DNA of 64,000 nt, taken from Cymbidium sinense. Its lineage: Eukaryota > Streptophyta > Magnoliopsida > Asparagales > Orchidaceae. Positions 1 to 12,383 of this stretch are shown one piece after another. The notes beneath the pieces were generated by a model. The model saw nothing but the letters and a program-made list of their open reading frames with translations. It did no database searches and was not told the DNA's origin. A program made the translations under genes and the position numbers. The stretch covers positions 23,869,906 to 23,933,905 of the forward strand of contig CM038221.1 of assembly GCA_021442155.1 (NCBI GenBank). Reading direction: 5' to 3'. Each line of letters begins with the position of its first letter. Within the stretch, counting starts at the first letter, position 1.

Positions 1-230
1 TAACTTGAACCCTCCAGTGAAAGATTCATGTACTCAATCTCCAGATTCCTCCTTTCTCGCTCTTTTGGCATAAAGAGAGCTACATTGTATTAAGATCATG
101 ATTATATTTATCTTTCGAGTCTAGGTATAGATATTTTTTGTTAGTGTTTGCAATCTTCTGGATGTTGTTGATCATTTTATCAAAGCATCGTCGATGCCTT
201 GTCGATTACACCACCTATTGGGGGTCCTTT
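1..230 (+). other. 3' end of the internal region of the outer Tat-like element
   Basis: Non-coding. The last about 100 bases align, in reverse complement, with the bases just beyond the U3 end of the minus-strand LTR at 12384-12480. Shared words are TGTTGATCATTTT, ATGCCT(T/C)GTC and ACACCACCTATT. This identifies it as the 3' UTR next to the 3' LTR of a plus-strand element whose body lies left of the window. The bases just before the LTR (215-230) include a short G run that may be the remnant of the polypurine primer. No coding potential was seen. Confidence 0.7.
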
Positions 231-3200
231 TGTTGACCTCATTTTTAGAGTGAGCACTCATCCTCCTCTTTTTAGACTTAAGCCTCTTCTAGACACTAAG
301 AGCTCCTTAGTCATAAAATACTTCTAGTGATTAGGTGAACACTTAATCTAAGCTTAGAGACTTAGAATGATTAATCATAGGATTAGGCTATACCTTGGGA
401 CTTAAAGAAATCACCAATCCTCTAGCCTAAACCCAATCCATGTGCACCTTCTTAAATCCAATCAAAATTTAAATCTCAAACCAAAACTCAAATTCAAATT
501 CCAAATCCAAATCCAAAATCCTTCCTAAGCCTTATGAATTTATCTCATGGACTAGCCTTAGCCAAATTCAAATCCACCCAAACTCAATTGATTCTCTCAA
601 ATATCAATTCAATCTTTCAATCAAACAATCAAATTTCCAATTCAAAATAAGCTCCAAATGATTCAATCGCAAGATCAAACTCAAACCACAAAATCAAATC
701 AAAACTCAATCTAAGCCCTTTGAGCCAATTCTTTGGACTTGGCAAATCCTACCTAAATCAAGTCAAAACTAATGAATTTTCTCTTGAATCAATCATTCCT
801 CCAATCACCTATCTAAATATAAATGAGACTTACAATCATCAAACCAAATTCAAGTCAACCCAACTCAATCCCAACTTAGCCCTTTTGATTGAGAATTTTA
901 AATGAACCAAAATCCATTGTACTCCAAATTGATTCTATTTAATTTATATTTCAATCTAGGCTAAGTTCAACTAAACTTAAATCAAAAGCCACTGAATTGG
1001 CTTGGCCTTTGGCTCACTTGACCTAAAGTGACCTAAAGGATCATTTTGAGCCAAGTTCTAATCAAACTCAAATTGGATTGAACCAAGCCCATCCAAGCCT
1101 CATACCATGACTATTGATCACCCTAGGATGACCAATTTCCATGAATTGTGTCAAACCAAGTCAACTTGGTCATTTGACCAAGTCAACCCTTTAGCCCAAA
1201 TGGATCAAAACTAGCCAAAACTCATCCTACACTAAATTGGTTGAAACAGTTGATTCACAAAAACCCATGATCAATATTTGAACATGACTTGGCCATCAAT
1301 TGAGCCAGACCTAACCCAATTGACCCACTTAGACCAAATTGACCTAAAGGGTTAATTTGGCCTAAATCCAAATTAAATACAAAATTGATTCAAATCGAAG
1401 ACTACATTCATCTTCAATTAGTCAATTGAACATGAATCAACCCATAACCTAAGCCAATTTGGCCAATTATGGTCAAATTCATTAACTTAGCCCATTTAAC
1501 CCATTCGATTCCAAATGAGCCAAAATCGATTCTTGGCCAAATTAAATCAAATTGATCATACCAAACCACTTTAAATCATAATTTAAACTTAACCTAAACT
1601 TTGTTTTGACCTAATTTGACCAATTGGTCAACCTAACACAACATGACCTGGTGTGACCTAAATGACCCATTTATGCTAAATCCTTTGAAACTAACCCATG
1701 ACATGTTGGGAGCTGATCAAACCCAACCCAAACTGACTTGGGATCAGCCCAAAATAAGCCAACCCAATCAAATCCCTCATGGATCCTCCCCCACATAGGA
1801 TTCCACCCAATGTGATTCAATCATCCCCATCACTTGTATTCAATGGGGCCTGAGTCTACAACCCCAAAAGAAGACTTTGGAGCTAAATCCAAAGTCTCCA
1901 ATCAAGACATCACCTTTAATGGTGATTTTTTGCCATCCCAAAAAGATAAGAAATTGAAGCCTCTAAGATCTCTCTCATGCCATTATTCAGCTCCTCCAAG
2001 CAAACATCCCTTCCTCACTTCCTTTGAGCCATTTGGACTGAAAAATATCAAAGCTAAGCGGATTCTGGCGAGGGTGTGGCAAAGGTTGGTAATCACGACG
2101 TTCCAAGGCAAAGTAAAGGTTTAAACCTATGCCAAGGCTTCCTCTCACACCCAAGAGCTTGCTCGGATCTTCACCACCACCAAAAACCATCCCCAATAAG
2201 ATAATTTCATCAAACTTTTGTTGGCCTTAAGAAGCTTTATTTGTGGTAATGTATGTGTGATTTTAGGAATTTCTTTTAGATTACACTTGTATTTTCCATT
2301 TTAAATCATCCCAATAAGAAAATAAGAATTTTACGATTTGAATCTACATGAAAATGACCCCATTCGGATGAGATTTCATTCAGATTTCACAAAAATTGCA
2401 AAAATTTTGTCGGTTTGCACTATTCCTGTCACTTTCACCGATCGGAGAGCAGTAGCCATCCGATCCCGCATTCAGGGGATCAGACAGTCCAGATAGAGTG
2501 GAAAATCTATCTGTTTCGGGCCTTCAGATCACGTGAATCAATCTAGATCATCTGATCCATGATCGAACTATCGATCTGTGCATCCTCATCACTATTGTTC
2601 GCTCCTTTGTTGAAGCGCAGTACGACCATCCGCATGCGTAATTCGTGCCATGCAAAACTGCATGATCCAATCCATGGCACCTTGTGGCAGCGTTGCACGT
2701 TAGCATATGCAGTCGTGTTAAGTAGGAAATTCTGGATTTTTTGATTTTAAAAATTATTTAAATTACTTGGAACTTCAAAAATTCATAGAAACTAAAATAC
2801 TTAACTAAAAATTATGAATAAGGCTCATTGGATTCATATTTTTGAGAGGAATCTAATAAATCTAAATCCCCAAATTTTACTAAATATTTTGAGTTTAATT
2901 CTAATTTTAGTGAAAATCAAATTTTATTCATTAAAGCAAAAATACACATTATATTGATTTGAAAATTTTAAAGGTTAAAATTAATGTTAAAATACACATA
3001 TCATAAAAATTTTAAGTCAAAAGGATTTTTGTATTGGAAGATATTGCATTTTGAAGCTCAAGTAGTCTATTTTAACAAAAATAAATTAATAGACTTTATA
3101 AAATGTGAAAATCATTTAAATTAGCTGAAACTTTAGAAAATCATAACGTATCATAGAAAAATCATAAAAATGTAAATAAATATTCATTTCGAAAGTATTT

Positions 3201-5494
3201 TAGAGTAGAATTTAATAAAAATATTCACAATTGATTTTGAAAAGCAATTAAAGCTTAATTTGGGTTTAATTAAAAATTTAATTAGCTTTATTACCCCCTA
3301 ATTATTCAAGTGATTAATTCTAAACTTTTTGAGGTTGATTAATGGGATGACCCCTACCTCCCATAATTTTCTCAGTATTTATTTCCTGGTTAGTTAGAGA
3401 AATTGGTTGTCTTAGCCTTAATTACTTTCTTAATTAATTAAGTGATTAATTAACATGCTAAATAGTAAAAAAATCATTAATTAAACTTTCCAATCATTGT
3501 ATAACAATGAATGAGCATGGAGAATGAGGTTGGGACCTCTTTCTTTATCTTTTACCCTAAGTTTATTTCATTTGAGTGGAAATGAATTAATTTGGGATTA
3601 ATTAATAGTTTAATTCATTAATTAAAATGGCTTAATTAATCAAATTGAAATCATAATTATTCCAGAATGCATCTAATTAAGTTTCTTGGGTAGACTCTTA
3701 GGCGTTCAGTAACCTAAGAAAATCTTAAGGAAATTATAATTAGCCCATATGTGTAGGAGAATTATAAGAGTACTTAATTAAGTACCTTAACTTAATTAAC
3801 TATTAATCACGAGCCAATTGCATTAGAACTTTTATTTCTTAGGGTCATTGCTGATTTAAATTGTAATTCATGTGCATATCATGTTGGCTCATGATTAATT
3901 GATTAATTACTTTAAGGTAACATAGTTTAGGGTTAATTAATGGACTTAACTCATATTACAACCTAATTAATCAATAAAATCAACCTAATTACCTTTTTAA
4001 TTAAACTAAATTAAACCAAAAATGTTGGAATGGATTAGGATCAACAAACTTTCCCTCATTTCATTACATCAAGTTAAAACATAAAATGAAATATGGTATT
4101 AACAAGCTTTGATTTCCTTTAAATGTTTTTAATTAATGTGATTGTCCTAAGGAATTAGTTTGATTGAATGAGATTATATGCTTATATTTGTTATTTTCTT
4201 TCCAATTATGTTAAATGTTGTATGTCATTTGATTCCATGCATCCATCTCTTTTCAAAATTAATTAAATAAAATGAAATTTCTTTTATGTTAATCTTGCGT
4301 GTGTTGACTTCACTTAATATATATGTGTGACTATTATCACTAATAAAACCAAATTATTTTTTCAAAGTTTATAAATCAATTACATTGATTAAAGTGATAG
4401 TAGTTATAATTACATATAGATTTGGATGTGCTTATAACTTAGGTATGTGAAGTAAAGCTTTCTTTTCCTCAATTGAAGTATAGTTTTATATGCATTTGAA
4501 TGTTAATAAGTGCATAGTCTGGACATCCCAGGAATATGCGGCTTTAGCTTGCCCCAAGGAGGTCATTTGATTACCTCACTTCTCTAGTTAATAGCAACAC
4601 GTACTTCTTTGATATCATTTTTATGTATGTTTACATTAGAATTTGGATGGGACTTTGTTTCATATACATAAGTGTTTTAATCAAATAAAAATGCAATTTT
4701 TGCATGATTTTCTTCCTCTTGTTTACATATATATTCATATGTAGTGAGATAACACAGAATATTGTCTGTACATTCTAGGAATACGAGGCTTTAGCTAGCC
4801 TAGCTGTAAGGAGGTCATTTGATTACCTCACTTCCCTGGTTAATAAAGGCACACACTTGCTCATTTCTCTTTACATATGTGTGCATATGTGGTGAAAGGA
4901 TGAAAATATCTATTTTCTACTAAAATTACATGCATTCATTATTTGGCTAAATGATTGAATTAACTAGTCATATAGTTGGAAGCTTCCTTTCCTACATTCA
5001 TATATATAAATTTACTTATATTTGAATACAATATATATATATATCCGGACATCCAGAATATTTAGCTAGTAGTCATCATTTGATTACCTCACTTTCCTGG
5101 TTTAATAATGACACGTACCCATTTAATTTCATCCTTATGTATTTTTGTATAAGAATTTGGATAGAGCTTTAAATTAATATGATCAAATAATTCAATCAAA
5201 TAAAAAAATATATATAAATTTCAAATATACACATACATTCATCATTTAAGTGTGCTAAAACATGTTACATATATATATACACTTAGGATTTAATCACATG
5301 CATGTTATGTGTGATGGAAAGGAAGGGTTTAATATATGTCAAATGATAGTAATTCAGTTAAGTTAATCTTACGATGCCTTTCATGTTGGATAGGATCATT
5401 TCAAAGTGAACCTAAACTTATGATTAATTTAAAATGTGTAATAAGCTATTCACTAAAGAGAGCTAAATCAAATTAATATGCTTTAGAAAGTGGC
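231..5494 (+). repeat. Outer Tat/Ogre-like 3' LTR, left part
   Basis: This is the first 5.26 kb of a plus-strand LTR that begins TGTTGACCTC at 231. It is colinear, in reverse complement, with the minus-strand LTRs at 5495-12383, 25313-32823 and 36073-41209, in the order U3, TTGACC-rich zone, AATTAATTAA-rich zone and U5 side. The match runs to 5494, where the sequence jumps to the U5 end of another LTR. The missing U5 portion resumes at 41215. It contains a segment repeated three times (copies near 4506, 4755 and 5040) that is single in the other LTRs. Short open frames here (for example 720-905 and 1834-2124) have no family resemblance and are non-coding shadows. Confidence 0.85.
5490..5494. 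repeat. Left target-site duplication (GTGGC)
   Basis: These five bases lie just outside the left LTR end. They match 4 of 5 bases of GTGTC at 41210-41214, just outside the right LTR end. Five-base duplications are the norm for Ty3/gypsy integration. The outer LTR reads continuously if one copy plus the insert is removed. Confidence 0.65.
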
Positions 5495-8400
5495 TATTGT
5501 GAAAAATATTTTCCATGCCTTCATCTATCCTTTTGGGAGAGGATAAATGAAAGCAGAAATATTACGCCTTGTTAGGACACCACGTAGATCCACAGAAGTT
5601 CTTATTAGAGTGATCTGGTATAACATTGAGGAAATGTGTGCTATCTCGAAAGATAGAAGTCATCACCCTACAATGGACCTAGTCACCTCAATAAGGACTC
5701 CTAAGGACTATGGGACTTCGTATGTACTAGAGATTCTTCCCCTACTTTACATGAAAAAGTAAAGCAAAGTTTATTTTAAACTGGGTTCATTAAGTTCCTA
5801 TGCAAGCCCCATAGTCATCATAAGGAACGTGATTTCTTAGGAATACTCTCGATTAAGGTAAATGATCATTGTCTCCAAAGATTTTAAAGATAGGACAATC
5901 AATCAATTGGTTTATTTTTAGAAGATCAAGTGGGATTGATCAAGAAGAGGGAGTTATTATCGAAGCTAAAGAAAGATAAGTAGGAGATGCTTATGATACT
6001 AGGATGCCTAGTAAGCATCCCAAACTATCATATGGTTGGAATTTATATTTTTGAAGTTCAAGGGAATTATTTATTTGAGTTGAATTTTTATTAGAAATCT
6101 ATGGCTTATAATTCTATGATACAAGATCGTGAAAATATCTAAGAGGTGAGGATATATGTTCCTAGCTCACAAAGGGAAGTAACATCCTCTGAACCTAAAT
6201 CTAGGGAGCTTTGGCAAAGGCCAAAGCATGACCTAAATCTAAAGTGAAAATGGGTATTTGGTTTACCTTGACAAGAAAGGATAAACTACTCGACTGTTTG
6301 GACTTACTAACTCCTAGGGGTGGCTGCTACTAATTCCTCCTACGATTTTAAATACGTGTAGACAAGTCATATGCTTTTGCAAGATAGCTAAGCTGTTGTT
6401 TATTTAGAAAAAAGGCTAAGTCCTTAAACACACTTCCTAATAGATTAGATCATGTAGGACATGATTTAATGACTTAAATCTAATGCAAATTTTGTTACAT
6501 TTTTTTTTCAATTTTGGACACAGGCTTATAGGATTCATATGCCTAATGCATGAGAAATTAGTTTATGGTCCAAAATCAATAAGAAAGGAGGTGTGTTTCC
6601 ACCATGGCTTTCAAAGGTCAAGCCAAGTTCCCTAGCATGGGTGGAAGCCCTCCAAATCAAGAGTGAAATAATATGTTTTTTATGTATGATGTGAGAGAGA
6701 AAATACAACATCCAACTAAGGGGTTGCTAATTCTTTTATCTTTATTTAATATTTAGGCTTTAAGTGAGGTTATGAGTTGTTCATTTTTAGTTTTAAGTTG
6801 ATTAGTTGGATATAAAATTTATTTTTTCTAAGAGCCTAATCATCATCCAGGTCATACATCAAAGCAAGAAAGAAATTAGAAAAATATGTCATCATGATGC
6901 ATAAGCTAAACAAACACCAATCAATTTATAAAGCTAGCACAAAAGAATAAGAGGCCTTTTGTGATTGGGATCCACCGCACAAACCTGAAAAGAAATTGGG
7001 TAGCCGAGCTCTACACTTATACAACCGAGATTACAAATGAATTAATTACAATGAAGAAGAAATTCATGTTATGGGGGTCTTCATTCTTCATTTCTTCTTT
7101 CTTCTTTCTTCTTTCTACTTTTGGTTGGTTGGAATGTGGATGTTCCAAAGGCTTCACATGGTACATGAGACATAGTCTTATGACCAATGCTTATCCTAAT
7201 CCCTCATAACAATCATTCCAAATCTTAATTTACAAAATTACATGAAAATGAGAAAAAAGTAATTCTAACTAACACCTACAAAATAGAGATTAGATAAATA
7301 AAAATAAACAATCCCAAGCATGTATATTGGACTTAGCACCCCACACATGGGTAACCAAGTCCACCTGGCCTATTTTGGATTATGCTTAGGGGTAGAGGCA
7401 ACCTGCACAACAAAACTAGTTATATTTTTATTACAGCGCCCTTAAGCACAATCTCCTGCAAAAGATAATGATTAGACGAAGATCATCCTACTATTCAGTG
7501 TATGCACATACTCCCTAACACTCAAGCTAAAACATCACAATATAAAATAAAAGCAAACATCAAATAATACACCGCTCTAACATAGGACTAGAAATAGTGA
7601 CTTAGCCTAATGTGTGTGCCTTATAAGGTTTGTGTGGTATGCTTAGTTAGGCTTTGAGGTTTAGGTTTTCTAAGTATGAAAATGTTCAACTTAAGGGTGG
7701 TTTCATTTAACTGGTTTAGTTGATTTGGTTAAATTTTATTTTATGACTTGATTTGGTTTGGATGAACCTACAATTAATTAGTAAGTGTTGCAAAGAGAGG
7801 AAAATAGAAGAGAACTTCTCTTTCCTCCCTACCTTAAGTAATTTATAAGGTAGATTCATTAATGACTTTTTATTTAGTGAATGTTTTATTATGTATTTTA
7901 GTTAATCCTAAGTTTAGACAGACTCTAAATAAACTTATTCAAAGAGAAATGCATTTTAAGGTTAAGTAAAGTGAATTACTATCACAAAACACACAACACA
8001 TTATTTCTCTCCAACATGTGTAACATGCATATGGATGGACCCTAAGCATATCTATACATGCAAATGGAAATATTTAGCATGCCTTCATGATGAATTCTAA
8101 GAGGTATTGCTTAATAAAATTTGGAATGTTTCATGTATGCATATTTTTGTTAAGTAGAAAAGAGGAATTCTTCTATCCATTATTCATATGCACATTTACA
8201 TGTATAAGAGACACAAGTGAGTACGACGTCATTATTTTATACACTAGGGGTGTAAGATAAAAGACCTACTTGGGGCTACTTAAAACCTCACAACCCCGGG
8301 ATGCCTAGACTAATATATCACTTTTCTTAAATACATGTGCATGTACAAAAAGAAATGCATGGAAAGAGAATCATGCAAAAGGTTTATGTTTATTTGTTTG

Positions 8401-11400
8401 ATTTTGGTTATTTAATTTATATGAACAAATGTTAAGGTCCCTCTTAAATGCTAACATAGGAATGAATAGGAATGGATTTAAGCAAGTGTTGTGTTCTTTT
8501 CAAAGGAACTATACACTTTACAAATCCTATTCAAAACTATGTTAAAAGAGAAGAGAAGGAAAAGTCACATAATGCACATCTTTATATTATAGTCACTTGC
8601 AAGCTTATAAATAATTATAAGTAGCATACCTTTCATTTGTAGTGTTTGACTTATAAGCTTTGAAAGTAATTTTAGATTTAATAGTGATAATAACCATTCA
8701 TATTCTTACTTTAGCCAAAATATGCAATCTGATAGAAAGGAAATATTTCATTTAAATCTAATTTTTCAAAAGACATGAATGCATGATTTTCATATGACAT
8801 ACACACTTAGCATGTAGGAAAGAAATAAGTGATGTAAGCATGTAATTTCACTCACCCTAATTAATTCTTAAAGACAATCCTATGGAATAAGATAATTTAA
8901 ATTGAATTAAAGTTGGTTTAAGGAAATATTGATTTTGTTTAGAGTTTGATTTGAATTTAAGGAATGTGAAAAGGGTTTGCTAGTCCTAACCAATCTCCCA
9001 CATGTGTATGTTGTTTTAGTTTAATTTTAGAACAATTAGATTAATTTTATATTTTTCTTAGGTTAAGGTGAACATTAAGTTCATTAATTACCCTTTACCT
9101 CCACCACTTTAACATATTTAATCAAATAATTATGAGCCAATGTATGACATAAAATCACAAGGAATTTAAATCAACAATGCACATAAGAAAGAAAGGGGCC
9201 TAATGCATTTGGCTCACAATTAATGATTAATTAAGCTAAAGAGTTTAATTTAAGTACTTTCATAACATTTCCCACATATATGGGTTAAATATGATTTGCT
9301 TAAGTTACTTAGGTTATTGAACACCTATGTGTCTACCCAAGAAGGAAAAGATTAAGTTTAGATTGATTTGATTTTAAAATTTTGATTAATTAAGCCATTT
9401 AATTAAGTGACTAAACTATTTAATTAGTTTGGACCTTAATTAGATTTTTATTCAAATGAGATAAACTTAGGGGGAAAAGATTTGGGAGAGGACTCCTAAT
9501 CATTCCTTAAGTCCATTCACTGTTCTAATGTGATTAAAAAACTTAATTAATAAATTTATCACTATTTAATAGGTTAATTAAGTATTTAATTAATTAAGAG
9601 AATAATTAGGAGTGAATCAAGTAATTATCCTAATTAAATCATTAATAAATTCCAAGAAAATTAGGGAAGGCAGAACTCATCCCACTAAACATACATGAGA
9701 AGTTTGGAATTAATCTGTAGAATAATTATGGAGTAATTAACATAATTAAATTTCCAATAAAACCAAAATTGCATGAAATTTTTTATTCAAAATCAATTAA
9801 ACTTAATTTTACATTATTCCCCTTTGAAATATCTTCAATATACATTTGAGTTTGTATTTTTTTTAATTTTTTTACATTTTGTTATGTATTTTTGAAGATT
9901 CTGTGATTAAAACTTAATTAAATATCTAATTATATAGTTAATCCTATCGGCGCTACATAGAACGCTGATGCAATGCATGCTTTCCATGTGGCGTGATGGG
10001 ATTTGCTATTTAATTAGTCACATCGGCTACATAGTCCATCGGCAGTGCTACGCGCTTTCCCTTGGATCGTCCGATCAAAGATTGAACGATTAACATTAAG
10101 CCCACGGTATTAGAGGGATTAAAACACGAATCTGATGTGGATTAATTAGGTCCATCCATCCAAACATGTGGGATGGATGGTTCATGATTCATCCATGAGC
10201 TTGCTTGTGGGAGAGGGCAGTCGTCCATCCCTTAGGACTTGATCCGAGCTTGATTGAGCTCAGATTGAGCTAAAATTTAACCCACACCATTATCATGCAA
10301 GGAAATGAAGATCTAAAGGTCAAATTCACTTGAGGTCACACTTCTCTTCATAAAGGACCAAATAATTTCTACACTAAGATTATTTTTGATCCATACCCTA
10401 GAGGCACCCGGCGTGGTAGGTGCCTAGTGGAGGTTCTTGAAGATTTGAGGGCTTGAGGTTGAGTGGATCTTCTTATTGACCAAAGTGGGCTTTAATTGGG
10501 TGCGGTTTTGGTTTAGTTCCCCTCTCCCATGCCTTGGAAGCTTGGAAGAAACTTTGGATCAACTCAATTGGATCCTCTGAGGGTGCTCGAAAGAGGAATT
10601 GGATTGAAATTGAGTGATGGATGAGTTTGAATTTCCCTCGAGGTCCCCTATTTTTGGCTTAAAGAAACTGAGAATGGAGAATTCAAAGTAGCTTAGGAGA
10701 CCTCGGGGGAGCTTGGAATTGCTTCCTCTGAGTTCCTTTGCTTCAATCGAATGTGAGTGAGTGAAGTTTAAGTAAAATTAGGGGGAGTATATCTCCCTCT
10801 AGAAGGATTGAATGATTGAGCTTGGCTTTGTAGTTTTGATCAAATTGATCCTATGGGGTGAGTTGGTTAGGCTCAAATGATGACTTAGTCAAGTTCAAAC
10901 ATTAATCATGAATTGGTTTTGATCAATGGTTTCAATCAATTTATCCTATGGTGGATTTTGGCTAGTTTAGGTTTCATTTTGGCTAAGTGTTGACTTAGTA
11001 AACCCTTAGGTTTGACTTGGTTTGACTCAATTTGAGTGATTGATCATCTCATGATGATTTTTTCTCATAATGTGAGGCTTAGGTGGGCTTAGTTCAATCC
11101 AATTTGGGTAAGATTAGAATTTAGCTAAAAGGGATACTTTTGGTCACTTTGGGTCAAGTGAGCCTAAGTGGGTCAATTGGCTTGATCAAGGCTTGATTCA
11201 ATTTTGGTTTAACTCACATATGGACTTATGATTAAAATATAAATCCATTTTCAAGTGATTTGGAGTCAAATGTGTTTTGAGTCATTTGATAATTTCAAGT
11301 TCAAAGGGTGAACATGAGTTTGACTTGGGTTTGATTTTTGGATTTAGTTTTGGTTTCTTGATTGAAGTTTATGTTTATATTTGGATTCATTATTAAATAA

Positions 11401-12383
11401 TTGATTGAATCATGAAGAAAAATAAGGGGTTGGCTTCATTTGAGTTTGATTTGGCTAAGTTCAAGAATTTGACTTGAAAGGCTTAGGTTGAATTTTGGTT
11501 GAATTTGGATTTAAATTTTGGATTTAGTTTTGGTTTGATGATTGAAGTTTATGTTTATAGTTGGATTCATGATTGAAGAATCGATTGAATCATGAAGAAA
11601 AATCAAGGGTTTGGATTGATTTGAGTTTGATTTAGCTAAGTTCAAGAATTTGACTTGAGGAGTTCAAGGATTTTTGTTGAGAGAGTTTATGTTGGGTTTT
11701 GATTGGATTTGGTTTTGGGTATTTAAATTTATATGTCATTTATATTTGTGAATATAAATGAGAATATAAATGGTTATGAGAGTTTGAGAATTGATTTGGA
11801 TTTGATTTGAGCTAAGTCCATAAGAAGGAATAAAGATTTAAAAATTGAGTTTTGGATTTAATTTTGGTCATTTAAATTTATATTTCATTTATTTTTGTGA
11901 ATATAAATGAGAATATAAATGGGTTATGAGAAAATATCTTGAGTTTGAATTGATTTGGATTTGATTTGTGCTAAGTCCATAAGATGGAATCAAAGTGACC
12001 TAGGAAAATTTTTTGAATTTGGAATTCAATCATGGGTTTTAATCATTTGGAATTGATTCATGATTTGAGAAAATCCATTGGAATTAATTTAAGATTTTTT
12101 TGTTGGAGTTGAAGTTGATTTGAGTTTGGGTTGATTTGACTTTAGAGTTTGACTTGAAAGAAGAGAGCAAGGATTTGTTTCAAGCTATAGGGTAGGCAAA
12201 TTTTCCTAACACCCCTAAGGCATAACCTATTCCTATAGCTAAAATTGCTAAGTCTCTAGAGTTAGTTTAAGTATTCTTTTAATGACTAGAATTGTCTTAA
12301 GACTAAGGAACTCTTAATATCTAAGAGGAGTCTTATGTCTAAGATATAGGCTTTCAGAGCTCATTCTAAAAATGAAGTCAGCA
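5495..12383 (-). repeat. 3' LTR of the minus-strand element
   Basis: An LTR of 6.9 kb in reverse orientation. The U5 end is at 5495 (TATTGTGAAAAATA) and the U3 end at 12383 (GAAGTCAGCA, reverse complement of TGCTGACTTC). It is closest to 36073-41209: around 8390-8590 against 37245-37440 I count only a few percent differences by eye, while 28110-28320 differs far more. It contains tandem 180-bp units (11341 and 11521) and AT-rich hairpins near 11727 and 11876. Small frames at 5547-5762 and 6961-7209 recur in the other LTR copies as conserved non-coding DNA, not genes. Confidence 0.85.

Noticed and set aside
1834..2124. 96-codon plus-strand frame in the outer LTR
   Set aside because: Lies inside non-coding U3 sequence; homologous positions in the other LTR copies do not keep the frame.
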